Below are positions 7,375 to 15,234 of a DNA stretch of 35,751 bases, one piece after another (within the stretch, counting starts at the first letter, position 1; every line of letters begins with the position of its first letter). The stretch comes from Gammaproteobacteria bacterium (GTDB lineage Bacteria; Pseudomonadota; Gammaproteobacteria; GCA-001735895). A model generated the notes under the pieces. That model was given only the letters and a program-made list of their open reading frames with translations. It was not told where the DNA came from and ran no database searches. Both the position numbers and the translations under genes were made by a program. The stretch lies in contig JAOTTY010000005.1 in assembly GCA_029864185.1 (NCBI GenBank), positions 1 through 35,751 of the forward strand, written 5' to 3'.

Positions 7375-8354
7375 AGCGAATCGCGGTTATTGGTGCGGGC
7401 ATCGCCGGGTTGACCCTCGCGCGCGAGCTGCGCGGGCTGGCCGAAGTCGAGGTATTCGAAAAGTCGCGTGGCAGCGGCGGCCGCATGGCGACGCGGCGCG
7501 CCGACCCTTACCAGTTCGATCACGGCGCGCAGTTTTTCAGCGCCAGGTCGGAGAATTTCGAACGTTTCCTGGAACCATTAATCGATGCCGGGGACGTGGC
7601 CCGATGGGATGCCGATTTCGTCGAGATCGATTCGGGCGGGATCGTCTCGGAACGCTCGTGGCGAGACGGGCCGGCGCATTATGTCGCCGTGCCGGGGATG
7701 AGCGCGCTGTCGAAAAGAATGGCCGAGGGGCTCGCTGTCACGCTCGAGACCCAGATAACCCTGATCATCCGCGAAGGCCTGCGCTGGCGGCTGCTGGATC
7801 AGAACCAGGCCAGCCGGGGCGGGTTCGACTGGGTGATTAGCGCGATTCCGGCGCAGCAGGCGCGCGCATTGTTGCCAGAAACCTTTGCCCCTTACGCCGC
7901 CCTGGCGGGCAGGAGAATGCTCGGCTGCTACTCGTTGATGCTTGGTTTTGCGAAGCCGCTGGATATCGGCTGGCAGGCTGCATTCGTCGGCGGCGCCGAT
8001 ATTAGCTGGATATCGAACGACAACAGCAAGCCGGGCAGGCCGGACTCTTATACCCTGCTGGTGCACTCGACCAACCGCTGGGCCGAGGAAAATATCGAAG
8101 CCGAGGCGGACTGGGTCAGCGCGTATCTGCTCGCCGAACTGGCGCGGGTCATCCGTTACGACCTGCCGCCCGCTGACCACAGCGCGCTGCATCGCTGGCG
8201 CTACGCCAACATCGAAAAGCAGGCCGGCGCGCGTTACTATCTGGACCGGGAACAGCGGCTCGCCGCAATCGGCGACTGGTGTATCCAGGGTCGCGTCGAA
8301 TCAGCCTACCAGAGCGCTTTCGAGCTGGCGCTGGAGCTGAATACGCTGATCTGA
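7371..8354 (+). CDS. Renalase-like FAD-dependent oxidoreductase
   Basis: A 327-residue flavoprotein with an N-terminal FAD-binding Rossmann motif, AVIGAGIAGLTLAREL (GAGIAG at 8-13). Then come SRGSGGRMATRR and FDHGAQFFSAR, signatures of the renalase/amine-oxidase-like group. Bacterial renalases oxidise abnormal dihydronicotinamide isomers. Others in this superfamily oxidise amines, so the substrate is open. The C-terminal AIGDWCIQGRVESAYQSAFE is the usual second FAD contact. The start ATG overlaps the stop of the MFS gene. A longer frame that continues upstream inside the MFS gene is not real coding sequence. Confidence 0.8.
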   Translation: MKRIAVIGAGIAGLTLARELRGLAEVEVFEKSRGSGGRMATRRADPYQFDHGAQFFSARSENFERFLEPLIDAGDVARWDADFVEIDSGGIVSERSWRDGPAHYVAVPGMSALSKRMAEGLAVTLETQITLIIREGLRWRLLDQNQASRGGFDWVISAIPAQQARALLPETFAPYAALAGRRMLGCYSLMLGFAKPLDIGWQAAFVGGADISWISNDNSKPGRPDSYTLLVHSTNRWAEENIEAEADWVSAYLLAELARVIRYDLPPADHSALHRWRYANIEKQAGARYYLDREQRLAAIGDWCIQGRVESAYQSAFELALELNTLI

Positions 8355-8386
8355 CGCAGGCGTAATCAGCGCGACCTTCTCCGGCA

Positions 8387-9073
8387 CTAGCCCTGGAGGG
8401 AGTTTTCCGTAATCGGCACCAGCGACAGCTCGACGCGGCGATTCTGGCTTCTGCCTGCCTCGGTAGAATTGTCTGCTATCGGATGGCTTTCGCCGAAGCC
8501 GACGGATTCTATACGTGCGGCAACGACGCCTTTTGCCAGCAGGTATTGCGCCACCGAATTAGCGCGGCGCTCCGACAAACCCTGGTTATATTCGTTCGAA
8601 CCCCTGCTATCGGTGTGCCCGGCGACGACGATGATGGTCTGGTTGAATTCCTGTAATACGAGGATGACCGAATCCAGGACCTGATTGAAATCTGCGTTCA
8701 GATCATGTCCCGCGGTAACGAAGGTAATGTTGCCCGGCATGATCAGGTTGATGTTGTCGCCGTCGCGTTCTACGCTGACCCCGCTATCGCGCAGGGTTTT
8801 CCTCAGTTTCGCTTCCTGGCTGTCCATGTAGTAACCGATGCCGCCGCCGGCGACCGCGCCGATACCGGCTGCCTGTAGCATCTTCTTCTTGCGCTCCTTG
8901 CTGGGCTCGTCCTTGTTTCTCAAGTAGGCGATGACTGCGCCGACTCCGGCGCCGATGCCCGCGCCCTTCGCGGTGCTGGAAACTTTCTTCTCGCCGGTGT
9001 AAGCGTCGAAAGTCTCGCAACCCGAAAGCGCGCCGAGGCTTGCAACGATAAATATGATGAGTAGTTTTTTCAT
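8387..9073 (-). CDS. OmpA-family lipoprotein with glycine-zipper segment
   Basis: A 228-residue outer-membrane-type lipoprotein. MKKLLIIFIVASLGALSGC is a lipoprotein signal with Cys19 as the lipidation site. Residues about 32-80 contain two glycine-rich stretches, GAGIGAGVGAVIAYL and AAGIGAVAGGGIGYYMD, like glycine-zipper proteins. The last 120 residues are an OmpA/MotB peptidoglycan-binding domain: VVAGHTDSRGSNEYNQGLSERRA and GFGESHPIADN. The ATG at 9073 follows GGAAAG and gives a perfect signal peptide, so upstream in-frame codons are not used. It probably links the outer membrane to peptidoglycan. It converges with the FAD gene. Confidence 0.88.
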   Translation of the reverse strand: MKKLLIIFIVASLGALSGCETFDAYTGEKKVSSTAKGAGIGAGVGAVIAYLRNKDEPSKERKKKMLQAAGIGAVAGGGIGYYMDSQEAKLRKTLRDSGVSVERDGDNINLIMPGNITFVTAGHDLNADFNQVLDSVILVLQEFNQTIIVVAGHTDSRGSNEYNQGLSERRANSVAQYLLAKGVVAARIESVGFGESHPIADNSTEAGRSQNRRVELSLVPITENSLQG

Positions 9074-9183
9074 TATCTTTCCGGTTAATGTTGATGTTCG
9101 TTGTTGAGGCTGAAAGTCGAGTATAGACAATAAGACCGAATGGATAGTTAATAATATTTCACAACAAAAGCAGATGCGAGCGA

Positions 9184-9507
9184 TCATTCGGAATCCGGAA
9201 GCTTATAAGGTTCCAGGCTGATCGATTTCAGGTTCATGCCCTCCATGACCAGCCGCCCCTGGTAGCGTTGATCGCCGGTCGACGCAAACTCGAACTGGTA
9301 GCTGCGCCGGAACACCAGCCGCCCAGCGGCGCGCACCGGCCAGAAACCGACGATGACCATGCTTTGATCGAGCAGCTGTAAACCCAGTTGACTGCAGTGC
9401 GTGGTCGCGAGGTCGCGGGCCCTGCCCTTGTACAGGCCGCTCTGCCACCAGTAGAGGGCGAGCATTGCGGCCAGTACCAGCCACAGCAGTTTATCGAGGC
9501 CGAACAT
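9184..9507 (-). CDS. DUF3301 membrane-anchored protein
   Basis: A 107-residue protein with one N-terminal membrane helix (LLWLVLAAMLALYWW), followed by the pattern seen in DUF3301 proteins of gammaproteobacteria: ARDLATTHCSQLGLQLLDQSMV, then RRSYQFEFASTGDQRYQGRL and a final MEGMNLKSISLEPY. It probably sits in the inner membrane with a soluble domain of unknown role. It lies between trpA and the OmpA-like gene on the same strand. Confidence 0.75.
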   Translation of the reverse strand: MFGLDKLLWLVLAAMLALYWWQSGLYKGRARDLATTHCSQLGLQLLDQSMVIVGFWPVRAAGRLVFRRSYQFEFASTGDQRYQGRLVMEGMNLKSISLEPYKLPDSE

Positions 9508-9557
9508 CCCGGGTCATCCCATGGAGTAGCGGTCGGGAAGTTCCCAAGTCTCGCCGG

Positions 9558-10322
9558 CTAGGCCGCGGCGATGGTCTGGATGATCGATTTCATCTTGTCC
9601 GCGGCAATGTCGCTGCCGTTGTCGCGCTGCCATTCGATGTACTGCGAGCAGAAGGCGGCGACCTCGGCCTTGCCGTTCAGCGCGGCGAGGTCATCGCTGC
9701 TGCGCACGCCGAAGCCGACCGCGAGCGGCAGGTCGGTGTGCTTACGGATCCCGGCGATGTAATTCTCGAATTTTTCGCCCCATTGTGTTTCGTGCCCGGT
9801 GACCCCCATGCGCGAGACCACGTAAATCATGCCGCGCGACGCGCGCACGATTTTTTCGATGCGTTGCGGCGCGGTATTGGGCGTTACCATCAATATCGGC
9901 GCCAGCCCCAGTGCATCGAGTTTCGGCAGCCAGGGCTCGATTTCCTCGACCGGCCAGTCGGGCACGATCATGCCCCTGATGCCGGCCGCAGCGGCTTGTT
10001 CGAACAGTTCCTCGAGACCAAAGCGGTATAGCGGGTTCAGGTAGCTCATCAGGATAAAAGTCACCTCTGGGTGACGCACGCAGACCTTTGTCGCCAGGTC
10101 CAGCGTTGCCCTGACCGAGCCGCCGTGTTTGAGTGCCTCGTAGCAGGCGTTGACCAGCGTATGGCCATCCGCAACCGGATCGCTGAAAGGGACCTGCAGC
10201 TCGATCAGTTTCACACCGGCGTCGGCAAGCCCGGCGATCGCTTTTTCGTTTTCTTCGAGGCTGGGAAAGCCAACCACGGCATGCGACATGATTTGCAGTT
10301 TATCGAATTGTGCTGGGAACAT
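9558..10322 (-). CDS. trpA: Tryptophan synthase alpha chain (divergent)
   Basis: A 254-residue TIM-barrel subunit that cleaves indole-3-glycerol phosphate and passes indole to TrpB. Catalytic Glu41 (LIELQVPFSDP) and Asp52 (PVADG) are present, as are YLNPLYRFG, VSRMGVTG and the phosphate-binding GFGV. Unusual points: the N-terminal HAVVGFP replaces the common TAGDP, and the loop PDWP replaces PDLP. The ATG at 10322 begins just past the trpB stop at 10327-10325 with a two-base gap, so the pair is translationally linked. The sequence looks further from typical proteobacterial TrpA than expected. Confidence 0.9.
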   Translation of the reverse strand: MFPAQFDKLQIMSHAVVGFPSLEENEKAIAGLADAGVKLIELQVPFSDPVADGHTLVNACYEALKHGGSVRATLDLATKVCVRHPEVTFILMSYLNPLYRFGLEELFEQAAAAGIRGMIVPDWPVEEIEPWLPKLDALGLAPILMVTPNTAPQRIEKIVRASRGMIYVVSRMGVTGHETQWGEKFENYIAGIRKHTDLPLAVGFGVRSSDDLAALNGKAEVAAFCSQYIEWQRDNGSDIAADKMKSIIQTIAAA

Positions 10323-10324
10323 GT

Positions 10325-11584
10325 TCAGTGTCCTCTGTTCTGGGCCAGTAACTCGGTCGAGCGGGCCGCTTCTCGCTGCAGGAACTCGGTCCATTCGCGC
10401 TGCGGAAAAGCGCGCGCGATGTTGAAGATGTCCTTGTCACCGCGCCCGCTCAGGTTGATGACGACATGCTGATCCGGCCGCATCTGCCTTGCGCGCTTGA
10501 AGCCGCCGGCAAGGCCGTGGGCCGATTCGAGCGCTGGGATGATGCCCTCGGTTTTCATCAGCAGGCTGAATGCCTCGGTTACCTCGTCGTCGGTGGCGGA
10601 TTCCGGAATGACACGGCCCTGTTGCGACAGGTAGGCCAGTATCGGCGATACCCCGACGTAGTCGAGCCCGGCAGCGATGCTGTGCGTGTCGCCGAGCTGC
10701 CCGTCGGCGTTCTGCAGGAACAGGGTCTTGTATCCCTGCGCGATGCCGGTCTCGCCGGTGTTATGCGACAGGCGAACCGAGTGTTTGCCGTCTTCGAAAC
10801 TGATGCCCCCGGCCTCGATTCCAACCAGGGTTACCTCGTGGTTGTCGAGAAACGCGCCGAAGGCGCCCATCGCGTTCGAGCCGCCGCCGACGCAGGCGAC
10901 GATTTCGTCGGGCAGGCGCCCCATCTGGCGCATCGACTGCTCCTTGATTTCATCGCTGATTATACTCTGGAAGTATGATACCAGCTCCGGGAAGGGCGCC
11001 GGGCCACAGGCGGTGCCGAGCACGTAATGGGTTGTTTCGACAGTTGCCGCCCAGTCGCGCAGGGCCTCGTCCAGCGCTTCCTTGAGCGTTTTCGCGCCGG
11101 TCTCGACAGCGACGACGTTCGCGCCGAGCTGGCGCATCCAGAACACGTTGGAATACTGCCGTTCGATATCCTCGGCGCCCATGTAAATGGTTGCCTCGAG
11201 CCCGAGACGCGCCGCCATGATCGCGGTCGCAAGGCCGTGCTGACCGGCCCCGGTTTCGGCGATCACGCGCTTTTTTTCCATGCGCTGAACCAGCAGCCCC
11301 TGGCCCAGTACGTTATTGATTTTATGTGCGCCCGAATGGTTGAGGTCCTCACGCTTGAGCCAGATCTGCGCCCCGCCCAGCAGCGTCGACAGGCGCCGCA
11401 GCGGCGTCAACGGCGTGGGGCGCCCGCTGAACTCCTGGCACAGCGTGACATATTCCTGCCAGAAATCCGGATCGTCGCGCAGGCTGAAGAACAGGTCTTC
11501 GAGTTCGGTCAGGGCTGGCAGCAGTATTTCGGGGACGAAACGTCCGCCGAATTCACCAAAATAACCATTGTCGCTGCGAATCAT
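10325..11584 (-). CDS. trpB: Tryptophan synthase beta chain
   Basis: A 419-residue PLP enzyme that joins indole and serine to tryptophan. Lys88 in HSGAHKINN binds PLP, Glu110 in AETGAGQHG is the catalytic acid, and CVGGGSNAMG and NLSGRGDKD bind the phosphate and serine sites. It runs as trpB then trpA, without trpF or other trp genes nearby. Its promoter holds a palindrome identical to that of the tetR gene at 12993, suggesting direct control by that repressor. No leader peptide with repeated Trp codons was seen in the 63 bases between the likely start site and the ATG. Confidence 0.93.
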   Translation of the reverse strand: MIRSDNGYFGEFGGRFVPEILLPALTELEDLFFSLRDDPDFWQEYVTLCQEFSGRPTPLTPLRRLSTLLGGAQIWLKREDLNHSGAHKINNVLGQGLLVQRMEKKRVIAETGAGQHGLATAIMAARLGLEATIYMGAEDIERQYSNVFWMRQLGANVVAVETGAKTLKEALDEALRDWAATVETTHYVLGTACGPAPFPELVSYFQSIISDEIKEQSMRQMGRLPDEIVACVGGGSNAMGAFGAFLDNHEVTLVGIEAGGISFEDGKHSVRLSHNTGETGIAQGYKTLFLQNADGQLGDTHSIAAGLDYVGVSPILAYLSQQGRVIPESATDDEVTEAFSLLMKTEGIIPALESAHGLAGGFKRARQMRPDQHVVINLSGRGDKDIFNIARAFPQREWTEFLQREAARSTELLAQNRGH

Positions 11585-11624
11585 CGTGGCCTCCGGGCAC
11601 AGAATGCGCCGTTCTAAAGGTATT

Positions 11625-11647
11625 AACTAAACGGTTTAGTATAGTTT
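11625..11647. promoter_or_regulatory. Operator copy 1 (trpBA), identical to the tetR operator
   Basis: The 23 bases here are identical to 12940-12962. The core ACTAAACGGTTTAGT (11626-11640) is a perfect 7-1-7 inverted repeat, the size and symmetry expected for a TetR-family dimer. On the minus strand it overlaps the TATACT -10 element of trpB, so bound repressor would block transcription. Confidence 0.75.
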
Positions 11648-11666
11648 GCATAGAACTATGCATAAA
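11638..11666 (-). promoter_or_regulatory. Likely trpBA promoter
   Basis: Minus-strand -10 TATACT (11643-11638) lies 17 bases after a poor -35, TTTATG (11666-11661). A better TTGATT sits 21 bases away. The -10 lies inside the shared operator element. Confidence 0.45.
11647..11662. promoter_or_regulatory. Second palindrome in the trpBA promoter spacer
   Basis: TGCATAGAACTATGCA is a perfect 7-2-7 inverted repeat in the spacer between the proposed -35 and -10 of trpB. It is absent from the tetR promoter, so it may bind a different regulator. It does not contain the CTAG core of known enterobacterial TrpR operators. Confidence 0.4.
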
Positions 11667-11729
11667 TCAACCCCGCCATGACGCCCGCATCGGAACAGAG
11701 CCAGATAGTGGGGTCGCTGAAAGCGGGAT

Positions 11730-12689
11730 CTAGATGAAGAAGGACGAAGCCACGGTACCGACGATCAGCGTGAGACCAAAGCCGAGATGAAGTTGCGCCG
11801 AGAGTTGATCGGCGCAGGTGAGCCTGGCATCGTCCGGCCCGGTGCTTGCCAGCATGTTGCGCAGCGCTTCGAAGGCCGGTTTGAGGGTAAGCAGAACCAG
11901 TAAGGAGCCGAGAGGCAGCAGCTTTACCGCGGCAGACCCGACCACCGCGACATAGGCAAGAATAACGAGGGCCGCATAATAAAGCCTGGAAATCCTGAAG
12001 CCCATTACTCCGGCGACGGTGTAGGAATTAGCCCGCCTGTCGCGCACTATGTCTCGCGTATTGTTGGCGTGGAGTATACCGATAACGAGTAATGCCAGCG
12101 GCAGCGATGCCGGGAAAATGAACATCGTATCGGTGTTCCCGGTCAGACAATAATAGGAGCCGAACACCATCAGGGGTCCAAACAGCATACCGACGAACAC
12201 ATCGCCGAGGGCAATGTACTTATACCCCTTCGGCCCTCCGCAATAGCAATAGCCTCCGAGCAGTCCGATCCCGCCGAGCACCGCGGCAAACATTCCCCTG
12301 CTGATAACGAAGGAGATGCCGAGAAGGGTACCTAGCGCGAGCAGCAGGAGACCGGCCCGGTAAACCTGCACCGGCTGCAGGAGGCCCTGCACGAGCACTC
12401 CGCTGGATCCCCGGGTGTCTTGCGTATCGACGCCGTACTTGAAGTCGAAGTAATCGCTGATCAGGTTCGATCCTGCATGGTACAGCAATCCGCATGCAAG
12501 AATCAGGGGCAGGAAGAACCACTGGATGTGATCGACGATACCGATCTGTTGATTATGATAGGAAAGCGCGGCCCCCAGCAGCATCGGGGTGGTGGATGCG
12601 GTAAACGAGAACGGTCGCACCGCCTGTAGCCAGAGTTGCAGGCCGGCAGGTGCCGTGGAATCGGGCGTGGTCTTCTCTACCTGTCGCAT
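11730..12689 (-). CDS. UbiA-superfamily prenyltransferase (MenA-like)
   Basis: A 319-residue polytopic membrane prenyltransferase. Two aspartate-rich motifs are visible: NLISDYFDFKYGVDTQD near 75-91 and NNTRDIVRDRRAN near 207-219. The magnesium-diphosphate sites of UbiA enzymes lie here. The arrangement resembles 1,4-dihydroxy-2-naphthoate prenyltransferase (MenA), but the aromatic acceptor cannot be told from the motifs. I prefer the ATG at 12689, preceded by GGAACAGGAAC, over an in-frame ATG at 12719. It is upstream of trpBA on the same strand and divergent from tetR. No terminator is evident between it and trpB, so read-through into trpBA is possible. Confidence 0.8.
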   Translation of the reverse strand: MRQVEKTTPDSTAPAGLQLWLQAVRPFSFTASTTPMLLGAALSYHNQQIGIVDHIQWFFLPLILACGLLYHAGSNLISDYFDFKYGVDTQDTRGSSGVLVQGLLQPVQVYRAGLLLLALGTLLGISFVISRGMFAAVLGGIGLLGGYCYCGGPKGYKYIALGDVFVGMLFGPLMVFGSYYCLTGNTDTMFIFPASLPLALLVIGILHANNTRDIVRDRRANSYTVAGVMGFRISRLYYAALVILAYVAVVGSAAVKLLPLGSLLVLLTLKPAFEALRNMLASTGPDDARLTCADQLSAQLHLGFGLTLIVGTVASSFFI

Positions 12690-12931
12690 GTTCCTGTTCC
12701 GTGTTCGAGGGACAGTCATCCAAGTGGCTATTTATACCGCTAAAGAATCATTGTTCTGGCCTGCATGCAGCGACAATCGAAGTCGGGTGCCATTGCTATA
12801 GTCTGAGCTTGCAATAAAAGTCACAGGATATCTTTCATTATGTCCTTAGGCGAAATGTTTACGGTGGATCTGGATTGTAAAATGCAGTCGCCGTTCAATC
12901 CCATTCCGCGCGCACGACGCGAATCCGGATA

Positions 12932-12960
12932 ATGACAGAAACTAAACGGTTTAGTATAGT
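12932..12960 (+). promoter_or_regulatory. tetR promoter
   Basis: ATGACA (12932-12937, five of six to consensus) and TATAGT (12955-12960) are 17 bases apart. The start site would be near 12967, leaving a leader of about 26 bases with AGGA before the ATG at 12993. The operator palindrome fills the spacer. Confidence 0.65.
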
Positions 12961-12962
12961 TT
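12940..12962. promoter_or_regulatory. Operator copy 2 (tetR autoregulation)
   Basis: Identical over 23 bases to 11625-11647. The palindrome ACTAAACGGTTTAGT (12941-12955) lies between the -35 and -10 boxes of tetR, the classical position for autorepression. It might also affect the divergent prenyltransferase gene. Confidence 0.78.
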
Positions 12963-12992
12963 CGGTTATCCATTCGCATTGTCAGGACGGGC

Positions 12993-13454
12993 ATGGCGCA
13001 GCAATCCAAGAAAGACCATATCGCAGCATCCGCACTCCCCCTGTTTCTGGAACATGGCTTCAAAGGCACCTCGATCGACATGGTGGTCCGGGCCAGCGGG
13101 GTGTCGAAGCCGACCGTTTACAATCATTTTCCGGACAAGTCGGCGTTGATACTGGCCGTATTGACTCGCTGGATTGAGCACCACAAGCCGCTGATTCAAC
13201 AGCCAGGAAGCATGGCGGAGCTCGAATCGTTCATGCGCAGCCATTGGCTGACCGACGAAGCAGTGAGGATTTACGCGATCGTCATCGGTGAAGGCTGGCG
13301 CTTTCCGGAAGCCCGGCAGCTGTTCTGGGAGCAATTCGACCGGCTGTGGCGCGTCGCCTTCTGCTACCTCAGCGACCGATCACCGAATCTCGAGCGCTCG
13401 GACATCGATCGGCAACTGGATCGACACCTGATCGAACGACTCCGGACCCAATGA
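12993..13454 (+). CDS. TetR/AcrR-family transcriptional regulator
   Basis: A 153-residue regulator. Residues 6-55 form a standard TetR helix-turn-helix domain: KDHIAASALPLFLEHGFKGT, then VVRASGVSKPTVYNHFPDKSAL. The C-terminal ligand domain is short, making the protein about 40 residues smaller than usual. No frameshift continuation is obvious downstream, so it may be a naturally short member. The ATG at 12993 follows AGGACGG. Its own promoter and the trpBA promoter share an identical palindrome, which makes trpBA its best target candidate. The ligand is unknown; an indole or tryptophan-related compound is a guess from the target. Confidence 0.85.
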   Translation: MAQQSKKDHIAASALPLFLEHGFKGTSIDMVVRASGVSKPTVYNHFPDKSALILAVLTRWIEHHKPLIQQPGSMAELESFMRSHWLTDEAVRIYAIVIGEGWRFPEARQLFWEQFDRLWRVAFCYLSDRSPNLERSDIDRQLDRHLIERLRTQ

Positions 13455-13720
13455 ATGGAATGAGGTAACAGCCAGCAGCATTCCTGGTAGTGGATGTCGG
13501 CTACTCGATTATATCTGCTATTTTTCGGGTCTGCTGGCCGAGCCCGCGCATGACGACAGCGTCTCATCAGGTTACCGGGATCGGGTGGCCTCGGTTTCCG
13601 GACAGCAGCTGATCGAGGTCAACACGGCAGGGTTCCGGCCCCGGTTATTATCGAAGCCGGTTATCAAACGGAATAAATCATCCGGGCGAAAACATGCGAA
13701 TCTGGCGACAGGCAGGCGCG

Positions 13721-14995
13721 ATGGCGGCGCAGACCCCGCAACAGCGGAATCGATATGTCGATTTCCTGCGAGCGGTGTCGATTCTGATCGTCATCGTGGG
13801 ACATTGGCTGATGACTACCGTCTATTACTACGACAGTTCGCTGACCACGGAGCACCTGTTTCAAATACAGCCATGGACGCAATGGCTGACTTGGATTTTC
13901 CAGGTGATGCCGATCTTCTTTATCGTCGGCGGCTTTTCCAACGCCGTATCGATCGAGAGCGCACGCCGTCGCGGAATCGGGTATGGCGCCTGGCTGTCGC
14001 TGCGGCTGAATCGGCTGGCGATACCGTTGCTCGCGTTAATGCTGGCCTGGGCCGCGATCGCGGCCATCATGTACGCACTCGATGTCAGCCCCGGGGTGAT
14101 TCAGCTGGCCTCGCGTGCTTCGCTGATTCCGACCTGGTTTCTGGCTATCTATATCATGGTGGTCATTCTGGCGCCGGCGATGCACCGTGTCTGGCGGCGC
14201 CTCGGATTCCTGTCATTCTGGCTGCTGGTCGCGATCGCCATGCTGATGGATCTGGTTTTTTTTGGCGCGGACCTGCACTGGCCCAGCTGGAGCAGTTATT
14301 TCTGGGTTTGGCTCGCGATACACAACCTCGGCTTCGCGTGGCAGCAGGGTCGCCTGCCGAGCCCGTCGCGTCTGGTTATATATGCGGGGCTGGCGCTGGT
14401 TGTGCTATGGCTGCTCGTTTTTTACGGACCCTATCCGCTGGCGATGGTCGGATCTCCGGATCAGAATCTGTCCAATACCACGCCGCCAAAGATTACCCTG
14501 CTCGCGCTCGCAGTGTTTCAGTTCGGTTTGCTGATGGCGGTGGAGCGGCCGATGCGCCGCGCGCTGACGAACCTGCGCCTGTGGACGGCGACCGTGCTGG
14601 TGAACAGCATGATCATGACGATCTACCTCTGGCATCTCACCCTGATGATTGTCTTCATCGGCCTGCTTTACCGCACCGGCGGGACGGGGCTGGATTTCGA
14701 ACCGGGCACGGCGATCTGGTGGATTACGCGACCCCTGTGGATTGCCATACTGGTGATCCTGCTGGTGCCCCTGGCACTGCTGCTGTCGCCGCTGGAACGG
14801 TTAGCGCGCAGAGCCGATGCGCCGGCCTTATCCCCGTTACGCCAGGTGTGCGGCGCAATGATGCTGTGCCTCGGCATCGCGCTGCTGGCGCTGTTCGGAT
14901 TCGGCGGGGGTACACTGCCGGTCCAGGACGCTGCCTCCGTCGCGTTGATTGTCGTCGGTGCCGCCGTGGGCGGACTGCTGCCGGGATTCAGGTGA
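13721..14995 (+). CDS. Acyltransferase 3 family membrane protein
   Basis: A roughly 424-residue integral membrane acyltransferase with about ten or eleven hydrophobic segments. The family start is clear: RNRYVDFLRAVSILIVIVGH, where the Arg and His are conserved, followed by QVMPIFFIVGGF and a later IYLWHLTLM. Members O-acylate sugars, lipids or peptidoglycan precursors at the membrane. I chose the ATG at 13721, preceded by AGGCGCG. An ATG at 13694 would add nine residues without a ribosome site. It stands alone, so the acceptor is not known. Confidence 0.82.
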   Translation: MAAQTPQQRNRYVDFLRAVSILIVIVGHWLMTTVYYYDSSLTTEHLFQIQPWTQWLTWIFQVMPIFFIVGGFSNAVSIESARRRGIGYGAWLSLRLNRLAIPLLALMLAWAAIAAIMYALDVSPGVIQLASRASLIPTWFLAIYIMVVILAPAMHRVWRRLGFLSFWLLVAIAMLMDLVFFGADLHWPSWSSYFWVWLAIHNLGFAWQQGRLPSPSRLVIYAGLALVVLWLLVFYGPYPLAMVGSPDQNLSNTTPPKITLLALAVFQFGLLMAVERPMRRALTNLRLWTATVLVNSMIMTIYLWHLTLMIVFIGLLYRTGGTGLDFEPGTAIWWITRPLWIAILVILLVPLALLLSPLERLARRADAPALSPLRQVCGAMMLCLGIALLALFGFGGGTLPVQDAASVALIVVGAAVGGLLPGFR

Positions 14996-15234
14996 ATCCA
15001 AAATTCCGGCATGCACGCGTTCGAGGCTAGGGAACCAAGGGTCCACGCTGAAAGCCCTGGTCGAAGAGACGTTAGCTGCCATTTCCGCGAAAGGGAACCC
15101 GGGTTGTCGGCGCAGCCACCGAGACGGCGCGAAGCGGCTGAAAACACCCTGGTATATTCCCGGGAAACTCAATCGAGAAATCGACCGAAGCTGCACAGGA
15201 CCCTGGCAGTAACGGAACCGAATCCAGGACCCGG

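Noticed and set aside
11585-11640. trp leader peptide attenuator
   Set aside because: No short frame with adjacent Trp codons and no terminator/antiterminator pair was visible before trpB.
11647-11662. TrpR operator
   Set aside because: The palindrome lacks the CTAG core and spacing of known TrpR boxes, so I list it only as an unassigned palindrome.
13585-15030. 481-codon plus frame overlapping the acyltransferase
   Set aside because: Low-complexity Arg/Ala/Gly-rich translation; the overlapping frame has clear acyltransferase 3 motifs and membrane helices.
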